From the NCBI GenBank assembly GCA_036376245.1, contig DASVAS010000037.1, positions 186,001-250,000 on the forward strand: a stretch of DNA of 64,000 bases. Direction: 5' to 3'. Both the position numbers and the translations under genes were made by a program. Source of the DNA: DATARR01 sp036376245. GTDB taxonomy: Bacteria; Acidobacteriota; Thermoanaerobaculia; Multivoradales; UBA5704. Under the pieces are notes generated by a model. It ran no database searches, had not been told where the DNA came from, and saw only the letters and a program-made list of their open reading frames with translations. This document shows positions 1 through 9,088 of the stretch, in pieces; within the stretch, counting starts at the first letter, position 1, and the number at the start of each line of letters is the position of its first letter.

Positions 1-17
1 GTTTCGGGAGGTGAAAC

Positions 18-2357
18 TTGAAAACTGTCTCAGCTGCTCGACTGTTCGTCGCCGCCTCGCTCGCGGCCCTGGTGGCGACCCCCGGTCCCGCCCTGTCCCA
101 ATTGTCGCCCGGCGGATTCTGGTTGCCGCAGGGCCCTGGTCCGACCATCGACGGCCAGGCCGAAGGCATGGAAAACAATGAGGTGGTGGGAGCGGTCCAC
201 ACCGTTCTCGCTCATCCGCATGCCGCCGGCACCCTCTACATCGGCGCGGTCAACGGCGGCGTCTGGAAGACCACCAACGCCACTTCGCAGAACGTGAAGT
301 GGACGCGCCTGACCGACCAGCAGTCCTCCAACTCCATCGGCGCCCTGGATTTCGATCCCTCCGACCCCGCGTACAAGACCATCGTGGCCGGCATCGGCCG
401 GTTCAGCAGCCTGGGCAGCCTCGGCGGCGCGCGCACCGGCCTGCTGCGCACCACCGACGGCGGCGCGACCTGGACGGCGATCAACGGCGGCGGCACGCTG
501 GTGGACAAGAACATCTCCGGCGTCGCGGCCCGCGGCAACACGCTGGTGGTGTCGGTCAACACCGCGCTGTCGTTCACGTTCTCGAACATCGGCATCTGGC
601 GCAGCACGAACGGCGGCGCCAGCTTCCAGCAGATCGCCACCGGCAACGGCGCGGCGACGGGGCTCCCGGGCGGCGTCACCCATGACCTGGTGGGGGATCC
701 GCTGCGGCCGAACCGGCTGTTCACCAGCATCGTGTTCGCCGACTCCGTCGGCGGCAGCAACGGCGTCTACCGCAGCGACGACACCGGCGCCACCTGGACC
801 AGGGTGAGCAGCCCCGCCATGAACGCCCTGATCGTGAGCGGCACCGTCAGCAACATCGAGTTCGCCGTCGGCCGGCACAACAACGTCTACGCGGCGATCT
901 GCACCGGCGGGCGGCTGTCCGGCCTGTTCCGCTCCGGCGACGGCGGCGACACCTGGACGGCCCTGGACATCCCCAGGACCCTCGACGGGACTCTGATCGG
1001 CATCCATCCCGGCGCCCAGGCCTCGATCCACCTTTCCGTGGCCGCCGATCCGACCGATCCGAACATCGTCTACATCGGCGGCGACCGCCAGCCGCTGCTC
1101 AACGAGTCGGGCGGCGGCCCCGCGTCCTTCCCCAACTCGATTGGCGCCCGCAACTTCACCGGCCGCTTGTTCCGGGTCAACGCCGCCCTGCCGCCGGGCC
1201 AGCAGGCGTACCCCCTCACGCACGTCGGCACGGCGAGCAACTCGGCCCCGCACGCCGACTCGCGGGAGATGGCCTTCGACGCCCGCGGCGACCTCATCGA
1301 GACCGACGACGGCGGTGTCTACAAGCGGGTGGACCCGCGCAGCACCACCGGCGACTGGCTGTCGCTGAACGGCGACCTCCAGTCCACCGAGATCCACAGC
1401 ATGTCGTACGACACGCTGTCCAACACCGTTTTCGCGGGTACCCAGGACACCGGCGTCTCCGTCCAGCTCCTCCCCGTGAACCCTCTCTGGGAGAGCCTGC
1501 AGCAGGGGGACGGCGGCGACACCGCGGTGGACGTGCTCACCACTCCCGGGACCTCCTTCCGCTTCACCAGCAACCAGAACCTGGGGAACTTCGTGCGGAC
1601 CTTCTGGGACGCGAACAACAACTTCCTCGGCTTCAACCGCCCGGCGCTCCGGGTGCTGAACGGCGGCCCGGCCCCGACGCGGCAGTTCGTCACCCCGATC
1701 GCCATCAACGGCGTCGACGGCAACCGCCTGATCATCGGCTTCAATAACCACGTCTACGAGTCGCTCGACCAGGGCTCCAACATCTTCGTGATCGGCAACG
1801 GCCTGCGGGTGACCGGCAGCGGCGTCGACCCGATCGCCTACGGCGCGGCCGGCAACCCCGACGCGCTCTTCGTCGGCGTGACCGACCGCGTCTTCGGCCG
1901 CACCGCTCCGACCCCGGCCCCGCTGGCGCTCATGGCCACCTTCCCGGGCAACGGGAGCGGCCAGACCGTGACCGACATCGTCCTCGATCCGGACGACGCC
2001 ACGCGGGTGTTCGTGACCAACGCGGTCGGCGTCTTCATGAGCGCCAACTCGGGCGCCACCTGGTCGATCCTGACCGGCAACCTCCAGACCCTGCTGCCGT
2101 CGACGCTCCGTTCCATCGCCTACGCCGCGACTCCGCTGGGCGACGCGCTGGTGGTCGGCACCCAGAACGGGATCTTCTACGCCACCGAGGCCTCCGGCTT
2201 CAGCGCCTGGCAACGCCTCGGCAACGGCCTGCCGGTCGTCCCCGTCACCGACCTCGCCTACGACCGCGGCGACGACCTGCTGGTCGCCGGCACCCTGGGG
2301 CGTGGCGCCTGGAAGCTCATCAACATCTCCACGGCCGCTCTCGGCGGAGGGCTGTAA
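18..2357 (+). CDS. Secreted beta-propeller (BNR/VPS10-like) protein, copy A
   Basis: 779 aa. The TTG start at 18 is chosen because GGGAGGTG lies 5 nt upstream and the paralogue at 3608 starts the same way. An N-terminal signal peptide (hydrophobic to about residue 27) is followed by a mature start at SPGGFWLPQGPGPT. The body is filled with sialidase-type repeats of the form S/T-x-D-G-G-x-T-W (TTDGGATWTA, SGDGGDTWTA, SANSGATWSI), which predicts one or two beta-propellers exported to the periplasm or outside. No catalytic residues are recognisable; sialidase activity is not claimed. It is followed 22 nt later by a PQQ-like gene, and the pair is repeated downstream. Confidence 0.85.
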   Translation: MKTVSAARLFVAASLAALVATPGPALSQLSPGGFWLPQGPGPTIDGQAEGMENNEVVGAVHTVLAHPHAAGTLYIGAVNGGVWKTTNATSQNVKWTRLTDQQSSNSIGALDFDPSDPAYKTIVAGIGRFSSLGSLGGARTGLLRTTDGGATWTAINGGGTLVDKNISGVAARGNTLVVSVNTALSFTFSNIGIWRSTNGGASFQQIATGNGAATGLPGGVTHDLVGDPLRPNRLFTSIVFADSVGGSNGVYRSDDTGATWTRVSSPAMNALIVSGTVSNIEFAVGRHNNVYAAICTGGRLSGLFRSGDGGDTWTALDIPRTLDGTLIGIHPGAQASIHLSVAADPTDPNIVYIGGDRQPLLNESGGGPASFPNSIGARNFTGRLFRVNAALPPGQQAYPLTHVGTASNSAPHADSREMAFDARGDLIETDDGGVYKRVDPRSTTGDWLSLNGDLQSTEIHSMSYDTLSNTVFAGTQDTGVSVQLLPVNPLWESLQQGDGGDTAVDVLTTPGTSFRFTSNQNLGNFVRTFWDANNNFLGFNRPALRVLNGGPAPTRQFVTPIAINGVDGNRLIIGFNNHVYESLDQGSNIFVIGNGLRVTGSGVDPIAYGAAGNPDALFVGVTDRVFGRTAPTPAPLALMATFPGNGSGQTVTDIVLDPDDATRVFVTNAVGVFMSANSGATWSILTGNLQTLLPSTLRSIAYAATPLGDALVVGTQNGIFYATEASGFSAWQRLGNGLPVVPVTDLAYDRGDDLLVAGTLGRGAWKLINISTAALGGGL

Positions 2358-2379
2358 CATGAACCTGGGAGGACGCACC

Positions 2380-3387
2380 ATGAAGAAGATCGCTCTCGCC
2401 GGCGGGGCCTTCGCCCTGCTGGCCGCCCTGCTCGCGCCGGGAGCCGCCCTGGCTCAGGCCAACGGCTCGGTCCCGGCCTTGCACGACGGCGTCGTGGTCG
2501 ATCCCGCCGGGACCGCCTACGTCATGAGCCCGGCCGGCGGCATCGAAGCCCGCGAGCTCGCCACCGGCAACGTCCTGTGGCGCAGCGACGAGGCCGCCAA
2601 GCCGCTCCTGCTGGTGGACGGCACCCTGGTGGCCCAGGCTCCCCCCGCGCCCGAGGGTGACCTCGTCGTCGTCACTCTCGACTCCAGGCGGGGCACGGCC
2701 AAGGAGAGGAACAACATCAAGCTGCCTCCGGGCCAGCAGGCGCGGGTGACCGACGGAGTATCGAGCTCGTTCCGGGCGCAGGCGTTCGCCACCAACGACG
2801 GCGGCGTGATCGTGTCCTGGACGAGCGAGGACCGGAGCGCCCAGGGTCTCCTGCCGCCCGAGGTCGACACGCCCCAGGCCGACGCCAAGGCGGTCGCGGA
2901 GCGCGCCGAAGCCCTCGTCCAGCAGCGCCGGCGCGGCGCCGTTCGCCTCGACTTGGCTTCCGGCAAGGTGGCTTCGCTGCCGTTCGCCGAGGCCCAGGCC
3001 AAGGCCGTCACGGCTCCGGGCCTCACCGCCCGCATCGGCGGCGCCGACAAGGCGGCTGGAGAGGTCATCGGCCAGCTCACCTCTCTGGATGGACGGCACG
3101 TCCTGACCAGCGAGCGCAACCCCGAAGACTCCTGGAACCGCTACCGGTGGACCCTCACCGACGCGTCCGGCGCCACCGTCGGCACGATCGTCGCTCCGGT
3201 CTCCATGGCGCCGTTCGTGGTCTCCGGTTCCCGGATCCTCTACGTCGCCGAGCCTGCCCTGCGCAAGGAGGGGAACCAGTTCGTCGACAAGCCGCTGCGG
3301 CTGCGCGCCGTGGATCTCCAGACGGGGGCCGAGGCGTGGGAGGCGGCGGTGGTGGATACCACCTTCCGCGGGCCCTTCCCGCCCTGA
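2380..3387 (+). CDS. Secreted PQQ-like propeller protein, copy A
   Basis: 335 aa. The ATG at 2380 is preferred over the in-frame ATG at 2359 because GGGAGG sits 7 nt before it and the paralogue at 6007 has the same arrangement. A signal peptide ending near LAQA is followed by PQQ-type blade sequence (GVVVDPAGTAYVMSP, ARELATGNVLW, LRAVDLQTGAEAWEA). These blades usually bind a cofactor or a protein partner, but no dehydrogenase domain is present, so the role is unknown. It lies in the same unit as the propeller gene 22 nt upstream and ends at a strong terminator. Probably periplasmic. Confidence 0.8.
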   Translation: MKKIALAGGAFALLAALLAPGAALAQANGSVPALHDGVVVDPAGTAYVMSPAGGIEARELATGNVLWRSDEAAKPLLLVDGTLVAQAPPAPEGDLVVVTLDSRRGTAKERNNIKLPPGQQARVTDGVSSSFRAQAFATNDGGVIVSWTSEDRSAQGLLPPEVDTPQADAKAVAERAEALVQQRRRGAVRLDLASGKVASLPFAEAQAKAVTAPGLTARIGGADKAAGEVIGQLTSLDGRHVLTSERNPEDSWNRYRWTLTDASGATVGTIVAPVSMAPFVVSGSRILYVAEPALRKEGNQFVDKPLRLRAVDLQTGAEAWEAAVVDTTFRGPFPP

Positions 3388-3414
3388 GACGGAGAGGGCA
3401 GCGGTCAACCTCGA

Positions 3415-3441
3415 GGGCGGCCCCGACAGGCCGCCCTTTTT
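3415..3441 (+). terminator. Rho-independent terminator
   Basis: A perfect 8-bp GC stem (GGGCGGCC / GGCCGCCC) with a 6-nt loop is followed directly by TTTTT. It closes the first propeller/PQQ-like unit 28 nt after its stop codon, so the second unit must have its own promoter in 3442-3607. Confidence 0.9.
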
Positions 3442-3607
3442 ATTTCGCCGGCCCCGCGGCTCCGCCCCGGCAGCGCAGTTTTTAAAACAAGTTTTTGCTT
3501 AGTGACTCGCTTTGCCTCCTGCACGGCACCTTAGTACCAAGTCCGTACGCCCAAACTTGTTGTCCGGCAGCGTACTGGCTCAGCAGCAACCTAGCAGGAG
3601 GTGTCTT

Positions 3608-5983
3608 TTGAAAACTGCGTCTATCGTCCGACTGTTGCGGAACGCGACAGGCACCCTCGGCCTCGCCGCGCTCGGGCTCCTGATGGCGGGAGGCTCCGCT
3701 CTCGCCGCGCCCCCTTCCAGCTCCACCCTGGCCCCCGGCGGGTTCTGGCTCCCGCAGGGCCCCGGCCCCACCCTCAACGGTCAGACGGAAGGATTGGAGG
3801 ACGGCGACGTGGCGGGAGCGATCCAGACCGTGGCCGCCCACCCGCGCGCCGCCGGCACCTTGTACGTCGGCACCGTCAACGGCGGCGTCTGGAAGACCAC
3901 CAACGCCGCATCCCAGAACGTCAAGTGGGAGCGCCTGACCGACGAGCAGGCTTCCAACTCCGTCGGCGCCCTGGAATTCGATCCCACCGACCCGGCGTAC
4001 AAGACCCTGGTCGCCGGCATCGGCCGGTTCAGCAGCCTGAGCAGCCTCGGCGGCGCCCGCACCGGCCTGCTGCGGACCACCGACGGCGGCAAGACCTGGA
4101 CCGCCATCGACGGCGGCGGCGTGCTGATCGAGAAGAACATCTCCGGCGTGGCGCCCCGCGGCAACACGCTGGTGATCGCGGTCAACACCTCGACGCCGTT
4201 CACGTTCAACAACATCGGCATCTGGCGCAGCACCAACGGCGGCGCCACCTTCCAGCAGATCGCCGGCGGCGACGGCGCGGCGACCGGCCTGCCGGGCGGC
4301 GTCACCTACGACCTGGTGGGCGATCCGAAGCGCCCGAACCGGCTGTTCACCAGCGTCGTGTTCGCCGACCTCGTGGGCGGCGTCAACGGCGTCTACCGCA
4401 GCGACGACACCGGCGCCACCTGGACCAAGGTGAGCAACCCGGCCATGGACGCCCTGATCGTGAGCAGCGTCACCAGCAACATCGAATTCGCCGTGGGCAA
4501 CCACAACAACGTCTATGCGGCGATCGCCAACCTCGGCCAGCTCGCGGGCGTGTTCCGCTCCGGCGACGGCGGCGCGACCTGGACCGCCATGGACCTCCCG
4601 GAGACCTTCGAAGGCGCTCCGGTCGGCATCCACCCCGGCGCCCAGGCCGCGCTCCACCTCTCGCTCGTGGCCGACCCGACCGATCCGAACATCGTCTACG
4701 TCGGCGGCGACCGCCAGCCGCTCTTCAACGAGCCGGTCGGCACCGCGCCCTTCTTCCCCAACTCGATCGGCGCCAACAGCTTCACCGGCCGGCTCTTCCG
4801 GGGCGACGCCTCGAAGCCCGCGGGCAGCCAGTGGGCTCCCCTGACCCATGCCGGCACGGCCTCGAATTCGGCGCCGCACTCCGACTCGCGGGAGATGACC
4901 TTCGACTCCCGGGGCGACCTCATCGAGACGGACGACGGCGGCATCTACAAGCGGACCAACCCGCGCAGCGCGAGCGGCGACTGGTTCTCGCTGAACGGCG
5001 ACCTGCAGATCACCGAGATCCACAGCCTCTCCTACGACACGCTGTCCAACGTCGTGTTCGCGGGCACCCAGGACGTCGGCGTCCCCGTGCAGCTCCTCCC
5101 CTCCCAGACCCTCTGGAACAGCCTCCAGCAGGGGGACGGCGGCGACACCGCGGTGGACGTCGTCACCACCCCCGGGCAGTCGAACCGCTTCACCAGCAAC
5201 CAGAACCTCCTCAGCTTCCGGAAGACCTTCTGGGACGCCGGCAACAACCTCCTCGGCTTCGTCCTCCCGGCGTTGACCGTGCTGAACAACGGCCCGCGGC
5301 CGGTGCGCCAGTTCGTCACCCCCATCGCCCTCAACGGCGCGGACCCCCACCGCCTGGTCATCGGCGCCGCCAACGCGCTCTACGAGTCCCTCGACCAGGG
5401 GGCCAACCTCTTCGTCGTCGGCCTCGGCGTGCGGACGAACGGCACCAGCGTGGATCCCATCGCCTACGGGGCCGCCGGCAATCCCGACGCGCTCTACGTC
5501 GGCGCGACCGACCGCGTGTTCCGCCGCACCGCTCCGGCGCCCGCCGCGGTCGCGCTCGTGCCGACCTTCCCCGGCATGGGGAGCGGGCGGACCGTCAACG
5601 ACATCGTCCTCGATCCGGACGACGCCAGCCGGGTGTTCGTGACCAACACGGCCGCCGTCTACATGTCGGCCGACGCGGGAGCGACCTGGACGAACCTGAC
5701 GGGCAACCTGCCGTCCTTCTCGCCGTCCACGTTCCGCTCCCTGACCTACGCCCCGACGCCGCTCGGCGACGCGCTGGTCCTGGGCACCCAGACCGGGATC
5801 TTCTACGCCACCGAGGCCACCGGCTTCAGCGTCTGGCGGCGGCTCGGCAACGGCCTGCCGACCGTGGCCGTCTTCGACCTCGCCTACGACCGCGGCGACG
5901 ACCTGCTGGTCGCCGGCACCCTGGGACGCGGCGCCTGGAAGCTGCTCAACATCTCCACGGCCGTCCTCGGCGGAGGGCTGTGA
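3608..5983 (+). CDS. Secreted beta-propeller (BNR/VPS10-like) protein, copy B
   Basis: 791 aa from the TTG at 3608; the frame is open back to 3512, but AGGAGGTG just before 3608 and the shared MKT N-terminus with copy A fix the start. Signal peptide to about GSALA, then a mature N-terminus (PGGFWLPQGPGPTLNGQ) and sialidase-like S/T-x-D-G-G-x-T-W repeats collinear with copy A along the whole length. The last residues (LNISTAVLGGGL) nearly match copy A, so this is a full-length tandem paralogue. Function unknown; exported. The PQQ-like partner follows 23 nt downstream. Confidence 0.85.
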   Translation: MKTASIVRLLRNATGTLGLAALGLLMAGGSALAAPPSSSTLAPGGFWLPQGPGPTLNGQTEGLEDGDVAGAIQTVAAHPRAAGTLYVGTVNGGVWKTTNAASQNVKWERLTDEQASNSVGALEFDPTDPAYKTLVAGIGRFSSLSSLGGARTGLLRTTDGGKTWTAIDGGGVLIEKNISGVAPRGNTLVIAVNTSTPFTFNNIGIWRSTNGGATFQQIAGGDGAATGLPGGVTYDLVGDPKRPNRLFTSVVFADLVGGVNGVYRSDDTGATWTKVSNPAMDALIVSSVTSNIEFAVGNHNNVYAAIANLGQLAGVFRSGDGGATWTAMDLPETFEGAPVGIHPGAQAALHLSLVADPTDPNIVYVGGDRQPLFNEPVGTAPFFPNSIGANSFTGRLFRGDASKPAGSQWAPLTHAGTASNSAPHSDSREMTFDSRGDLIETDDGGIYKRTNPRSASGDWFSLNGDLQITEIHSLSYDTLSNVVFAGTQDVGVPVQLLPSQTLWNSLQQGDGGDTAVDVVTTPGQSNRFTSNQNLLSFRKTFWDAGNNLLGFVLPALTVLNNGPRPVRQFVTPIALNGADPHRLVIGAANALYESLDQGANLFVVGLGVRTNGTSVDPIAYGAAGNPDALYVGATDRVFRRTAPAPAAVALVPTFPGMGSGRTVNDIVLDPDDASRVFVTNTAAVYMSADAGATWTNLTGNLPSFSPSTFRSLTYAPTPLGDALVLGTQTGIFYATEATGFSVWRRLGNGLPTVAVFDLAYDRGDDLLVAGTLGRGAWKLLNISTAVLGGGL

Positions 5984-6006
5984 TCATGAACCGCGGAGGA
6001 CGCAAC

Positions 6007-7023
6007 ATGCAGAAGAAGATCTTCCGTGCCGCCGGGGCCCTCGCCCTGCTGGCTTCCCTGTTCGCGCCGGGGGTCCTGACGGCCCAGGCGCTGCAGGACG
6101 GCGTCGTCGTCGATCCCGCCGGCGGGGCCGCCTATGTGATGAGCCCGGGCGGCGGGATCGAAGCCCGCGACGTCGCCACCGGCAACGTCCTGTGGCAGAG
6201 CGACGCCGCGGCCAAGCCGCTGCTGGCCATGGACGGCTCCCTGGTGGCCCAGGCCGCCCCCAACGCGGCCGGCGACCTCGTCGTCGTCACCCTCGACGCC
6301 AGGAAGGGCTCGGCCAGGGACCGGACCGAGATCAAGCTGCCTCCCGGCCAGCGGTCGCAGTTGACCGACGGCCCGTCCCGCTCGTTCCGCGCCCAGGCGT
6401 TCCCCGCCGGCGACGGCGGCGTGATCGTCTCCTGGACGGCCGAGCAGGGCCGCGCTCTCCAGGGCATCGAGCCGCCCGAGCTCCAGATCCCCCAGGTCGA
6501 CGCCAAGGATGCCCGGTCGGAGGAGCGGCGCGCCGAGATCCTCGCCGCCGCCCACGAGCGCTGGCGCGGCGCTTTCCGGCTCGACGTGGCCTCGGGCAAG
6601 ACCGCTCCCCTGCCCTTCGCGGAAGCGGCCGCCAAGGCCCCCGTCCTCTCCGCCCGCATCGGCGGCGGCGGTGGCGGCGATAAGGCGGCCGGCGGCGTCC
6701 TCGGGTCCCTCACCTCGCTGGACGGGCGTCACGTCCTGACCGCCGAGCGCTCGTCGGGGGACTCCTGGAACCAGTACCGCTGGACCGTCACCGACGCCGC
6801 CACCGGCGCGGTGGTCGGCGCCGTCGACGCGCCGGTCTCCATGGCGCCGTTCGTGGTCTCCGGGACGCGGATCCTCTACGTCGCGGAGCCCGGGATGCGC
6901 AAGGAAGGGAACCAGTTCGTCCAGAAGCCGCCGCGGCTGCGGGCCCTGGACCTCCAGACGGGCGCGGAGATGTGGGAGGCCCCGACGGTCGACCCCACGT
7001 ACCGCGGGCCTCTGCCATCCTGA
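6007..7023 (+). CDS. Secreted PQQ-like propeller protein, copy B
   Basis: 338 aa. The ATG at 6007 has GGAGG about 8 nt upstream. Signal peptide (hydrophobic to about residue 24), then the same PQQ-like blades as copy A (VVVDPAGGAAYVMSPGGG, RDVATGNVLW, LRALDLQTGAEMWEAP). Copy B has a short Gly insertion (IGGGGGGDKAAGG) absent from copy A. There is no catalytic domain. The gene stops immediately before a palindromic repeat arm at 7025. With its propeller partner it forms the second half of the 3.5-kb tandem duplication; a role in binding or presenting something at the envelope is only inference. Confidence 0.8.
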   Translation: MQKKIFRAAGALALLASLFAPGVLTAQALQDGVVVDPAGGAAYVMSPGGGIEARDVATGNVLWQSDAAAKPLLAMDGSLVAQAAPNAAGDLVVVTLDARKGSARDRTEIKLPPGQRSQLTDGPSRSFRAQAFPAGDGGVIVSWTAEQGRALQGIEPPELQIPQVDAKDARSEERRAEILAAAHERWRGAFRLDVASGKTAPLPFAEAAAKAPVLSARIGGGGGGDKAAGGVLGSLTSLDGRHVLTAERSSGDSWNQYRWTVTDAATGAVVGAVDAPVSMAPFVVSGTRILYVAEPGMRKEGNQFVQKPPRLRALDLQTGAEMWEAPTVDPTYRGPLPS

Positions 7024-7024
7024 G

Positions 7025-7087
7025 CCCTCACCCCCGTCCCCTCTCCCGACCCCTCCCTCCCTCCCTCACCGGGAGAGGAGGGAGGGA
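7025..7087. repeat. Left arm of a MITE-like palindromic element
   Basis: Starts with CCCTCACC and runs through CTCCC...CACCGGGAGAG, which can fold on itself. The same sequence is one inverted end of the larger elements at 20728-20968 and 57556-57687. Here only one arm is present, between the convergent PQQ-like and LuxE-like genes, where it may also act as a bidirectional terminator. Confidence 0.7.
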
Positions 7088-8137
7088 TCAGCGAGGAGGA
7101 TGGCTCAGCTCTTCCACCACCAGCGAGCAGCCCCGCAGCTCCGCCCCCGCGGCCCGGCCCAGCAGCCGGAACCCGTCCCCTTCCGCGGCTCCCAGGTCCT
7201 CGGTCAGCAGGTGGACCGCCGAGCCGAGGTTGGCGAGGTCGAAGACGGAGATCAGCCCGGGCGCGCCGGCCGGGGCCTCCTCCAGGGTCTCGGGATCGAG
7301 GATGCGCACCCGCACCCAGTGCGGGGCCACGAACAGGTCGGGATCGCCGCCCGCCAGGACGCGGGTGTAGCACTGGCTGGTCAGCTCGGTCATGCCGTAC
7401 TCGCGGACCACGTACTCCGGCGGCACGCCGAGGGAGGCCTGGACCCGGCCCAGGAGCTCCTCCCGGCTCAGCTCGGCCGTCCGCCCCTTGAAGCCGCCGG
7501 TCTCGAAGATCGTGGTCCCGGCGGGCAGGCGGAAGCGCAGGCCCAGACGGTCCAGCGAGTCCAGCCACTGCGCCAGCGCGAAGGCCGTGGCCAGGATCAG
7601 GACGGGCTTTCCCTCCCGCTGCCGCGCTCCCAGCCACGACCGCGACTTCGCCGCCTCCACGCCCCGGGGTCCGAACAGGTTGGCGCTCTCCGGGCTCCCG
7701 TAGCGGCTGAGGATGTGATCGGCCATGAAGGAGAGGCTGGAGTCCGGGAGCTGCTCCCGGCTGGGGATCAGGGACAGGATCGGGAGCGGCCCGCCATAGG
7801 GCAGGCAGAAGCGCGGGAACGAGGCGTCGATCACCCGCCGGTACAGGTCAGGGAACGGATGGTGGTGGACGCTCCGTTGCTCGCCCGTGGTGCCGCTGCT
7901 GCGGAAGACCTCGGCCGCGGGCGCGGCGGCCAGGGTCAGGGTCTTGAAGGCGGCGGCCGGAACGGGCGGAACCTGCCGCCAGTCCGCCGCCGTCTCGGGG
8001 GTGACGTCCCGCCGCTGGCAGAGCAGCCGGTAGGGCTCGATGTTCTCGAACTGATACGCGAAGGCGGCGAGGGCCAGCTCTTCGAAAGAGTCGGCTTCGG
8101 GGGATGTCAGGTATCGGGTGACGCGTTCCAGGATCAC
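7088..8137 (-). CDS. LuxE-family acyl-protein synthetase
   Basis: 349 aa from the GTG at 8137, close to the usual LuxE length. An adenylate-forming motif FRSSGTTGEQ near residue 80 and the downstream EYGMTELTSQCY signature are characteristic of the LuxE/acyl-protein synthetase family, which activates a fatty acid as acyl-AMP and passes it to a cysteine. No luxAB, luxC or luxD lies in the window, so bioluminescence is not implied; acidobacterial relatives may activate acyl groups for other pathways. It diverges from the sigma-fragment gene at 8188 across about 50 bp, so the two promoters probably overlap. Confidence 0.8.
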   Translation of the reverse strand: MILERVTRYLTSPEADSFEELALAAFAYQFENIEPYRLLCQRRDVTPETAADWRQVPPVPAAAFKTLTLAAAPAAEVFRSSGTTGEQRSVHHHPFPDLYRRVIDASFPRFCLPYGGPLPILSLIPSREQLPDSSLSFMADHILSRYGSPESANLFGPRGVEAAKSRSWLGARQREGKPVLILATAFALAQWLDSLDRLGLRFRLPAGTTIFETGGFKGRTAELSREELLGRVQASLGVPPEYVVREYGMTELTSQCYTRVLAGGDPDLFVAPHWVRVRILDPETLEEAPAGAPGLISVFDLANLGSAVHLLTEDLGAAEGDGFRLLGRAAGAELRGCSLVVEELSHPPR

Positions 8138-8187
8138 GGGGCGGATTCTGTCATGGGCCGCCCGGCCGGTGTTACAGTAGCCCCGCT

Positions 8188-8418
8188 GTGCAAGATCCCG
8201 CCACCGCCCATCTCGCGGCCCTGTCGACCGAGATCGACGTCCTCTTCTCCCGCTTCCAGATGACCGAGGAGGAGTCCGCGGAGCTGATGCGCGAGGTCCT
8301 CCTCCTGACGATCTACCGTTGGGACCTCGTCGAGAGCCACGACCTCTGGCTGCTCGCGACCATCCGCCGGGGGTGCCTGCACCGCCTCCGCGGGCGGCGG
8401 GCGAAGACCTCCCACTGA
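8188..8418 (+). CDS. Small stand-alone sigma-70 region-2-like protein
   Basis: 76 aa, GTG start. The sequence resembles the second half of ECF sigma region 2: an acidic helix with MTEEESAELMREVLLL in the place of the usual QE(V/T)F segment, then WLLATIRRGCLHRLRGRR in place of the PWLxxIARNxxxDxLRR helix that contacts the -10 element. Region 4 is absent and the frame ends after the basic stretch. It sits 46 nt before a complete ECF sigma gene. It could be a relic of a sigma gene, or a small protein that binds RNA polymerase or the neighbouring anti-sigma. The resemblance is by eye only. Confidence 0.5.
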   Translation: MQDPATAHLAALSTEIDVLFSRFQMTEEESAELMREVLLLTIYRWDLVESHDLWLLATIRRGCLHRLRGRRAKTSH

Positions 8419-8464
8419 CCGCCGGCCGCCGCAGGATTTCCCGTCCCCGAGGGTTCCAGGCAAC

Positions 8465-9088
8465 GTGGTGGCGACCGAGACCTCCACGGCGGCTGCCGCC
8501 GATCCGGGCTGGAAAACGCTCGCCAGGGTGGCGGCCGGCGACGCGGACGCTTTCGCTTCCCTGGTCGAGAGCCACCAGGAGCGCCTGCTGCGCCTCTGCG
8601 AGCGCCTGCTGGGCGATCTGGAAGAGGCGCGCGACGCCGCCCAGGAGGTCTTCCTCAAGGCCTGGCGCAAGGCCGGCGAGGTTACGCCCCGCGGGCAGGT
8701 CTACACCTGGCTGTACCGCATCGCCGTCAATCATTGCCTGAACAAGCTGCGGCGGCGGAAGCTCGTCCGCTTCCTCCGCTGGACGGATCCGGAAGAGCCG
8801 GACGCTCCGGCTTTCGATCCACCCGACGGGGCCGCCGATCCCGCCGCCGTCCTGGAGGCCCGCCGCCGCTGGCGGGCGGCCCGGCGGGCGATCGGGAAGC
8901 TGCCGGAAAACCAGCGGGTGGTGCTGATCCTGGCCCGTTTCGAGGGCCTGCCCTATCGACAGATCGCCGAAGTGCTGGGCATCACCGAGGGCGCGGTGGA
9001 GAGCCGGCTGGTCCGCGCCATGCGGCGGCTGGAAGCGACGCAGGAATCCGGCGAGTCGCGGGTTCCAGGGGAAGAGAGGACACGATGA
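8465..9088 (+). CDS. ECF RNA polymerase sigma factor
   Basis: 207 aa, GTG start at 8465 (a second GTG follows directly). Region 2 spans about residues 28-95 (DAAQEVFLKAWRK; TWLYRIAVNHCLNKLRRR) and region 4 about 130-190 (LPENQRVVLILARFEGLPY, IAEVLGITEGAVESRL). Length and domain order are those of RpoE/ECF sigma factors. Its stop overlaps the anti-sigma start by ATGA at 9085, so the pair is translationally coupled. It probably responds to an envelope signal, because the next two gene products are membrane-anchored. Confidence 0.92.
   Translation: MVATETSTAAAADPGWKTLARVAAGDADAFASLVESHQERLLRLCERLLGDLEEARDAAQEVFLKAWRKAGEVTPRGQVYTWLYRIAVNHCLNKLRRRKLVRFLRWTDPEEPDAPAFDPPDGAADPAAVLEARRRWRAARRAIGKLPENQRVVLILARFEGLPYRQIAEVLGITEGAVESRLVRAMRRLEATQESGESRVPGEERTR

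Noticed and set aside
30..2381. 783-aa minus-strand open frame opposite the first propeller gene
   Set aside because: It is antisense to a gene with signal peptide, ribosome site and Asp-box repeats, and its translation is low-complexity Arg/Gly/Val typical of high-GC shadow frames. The same holds for the long frames opposite 3608-5983, 46470-49100 and 50817-53135.
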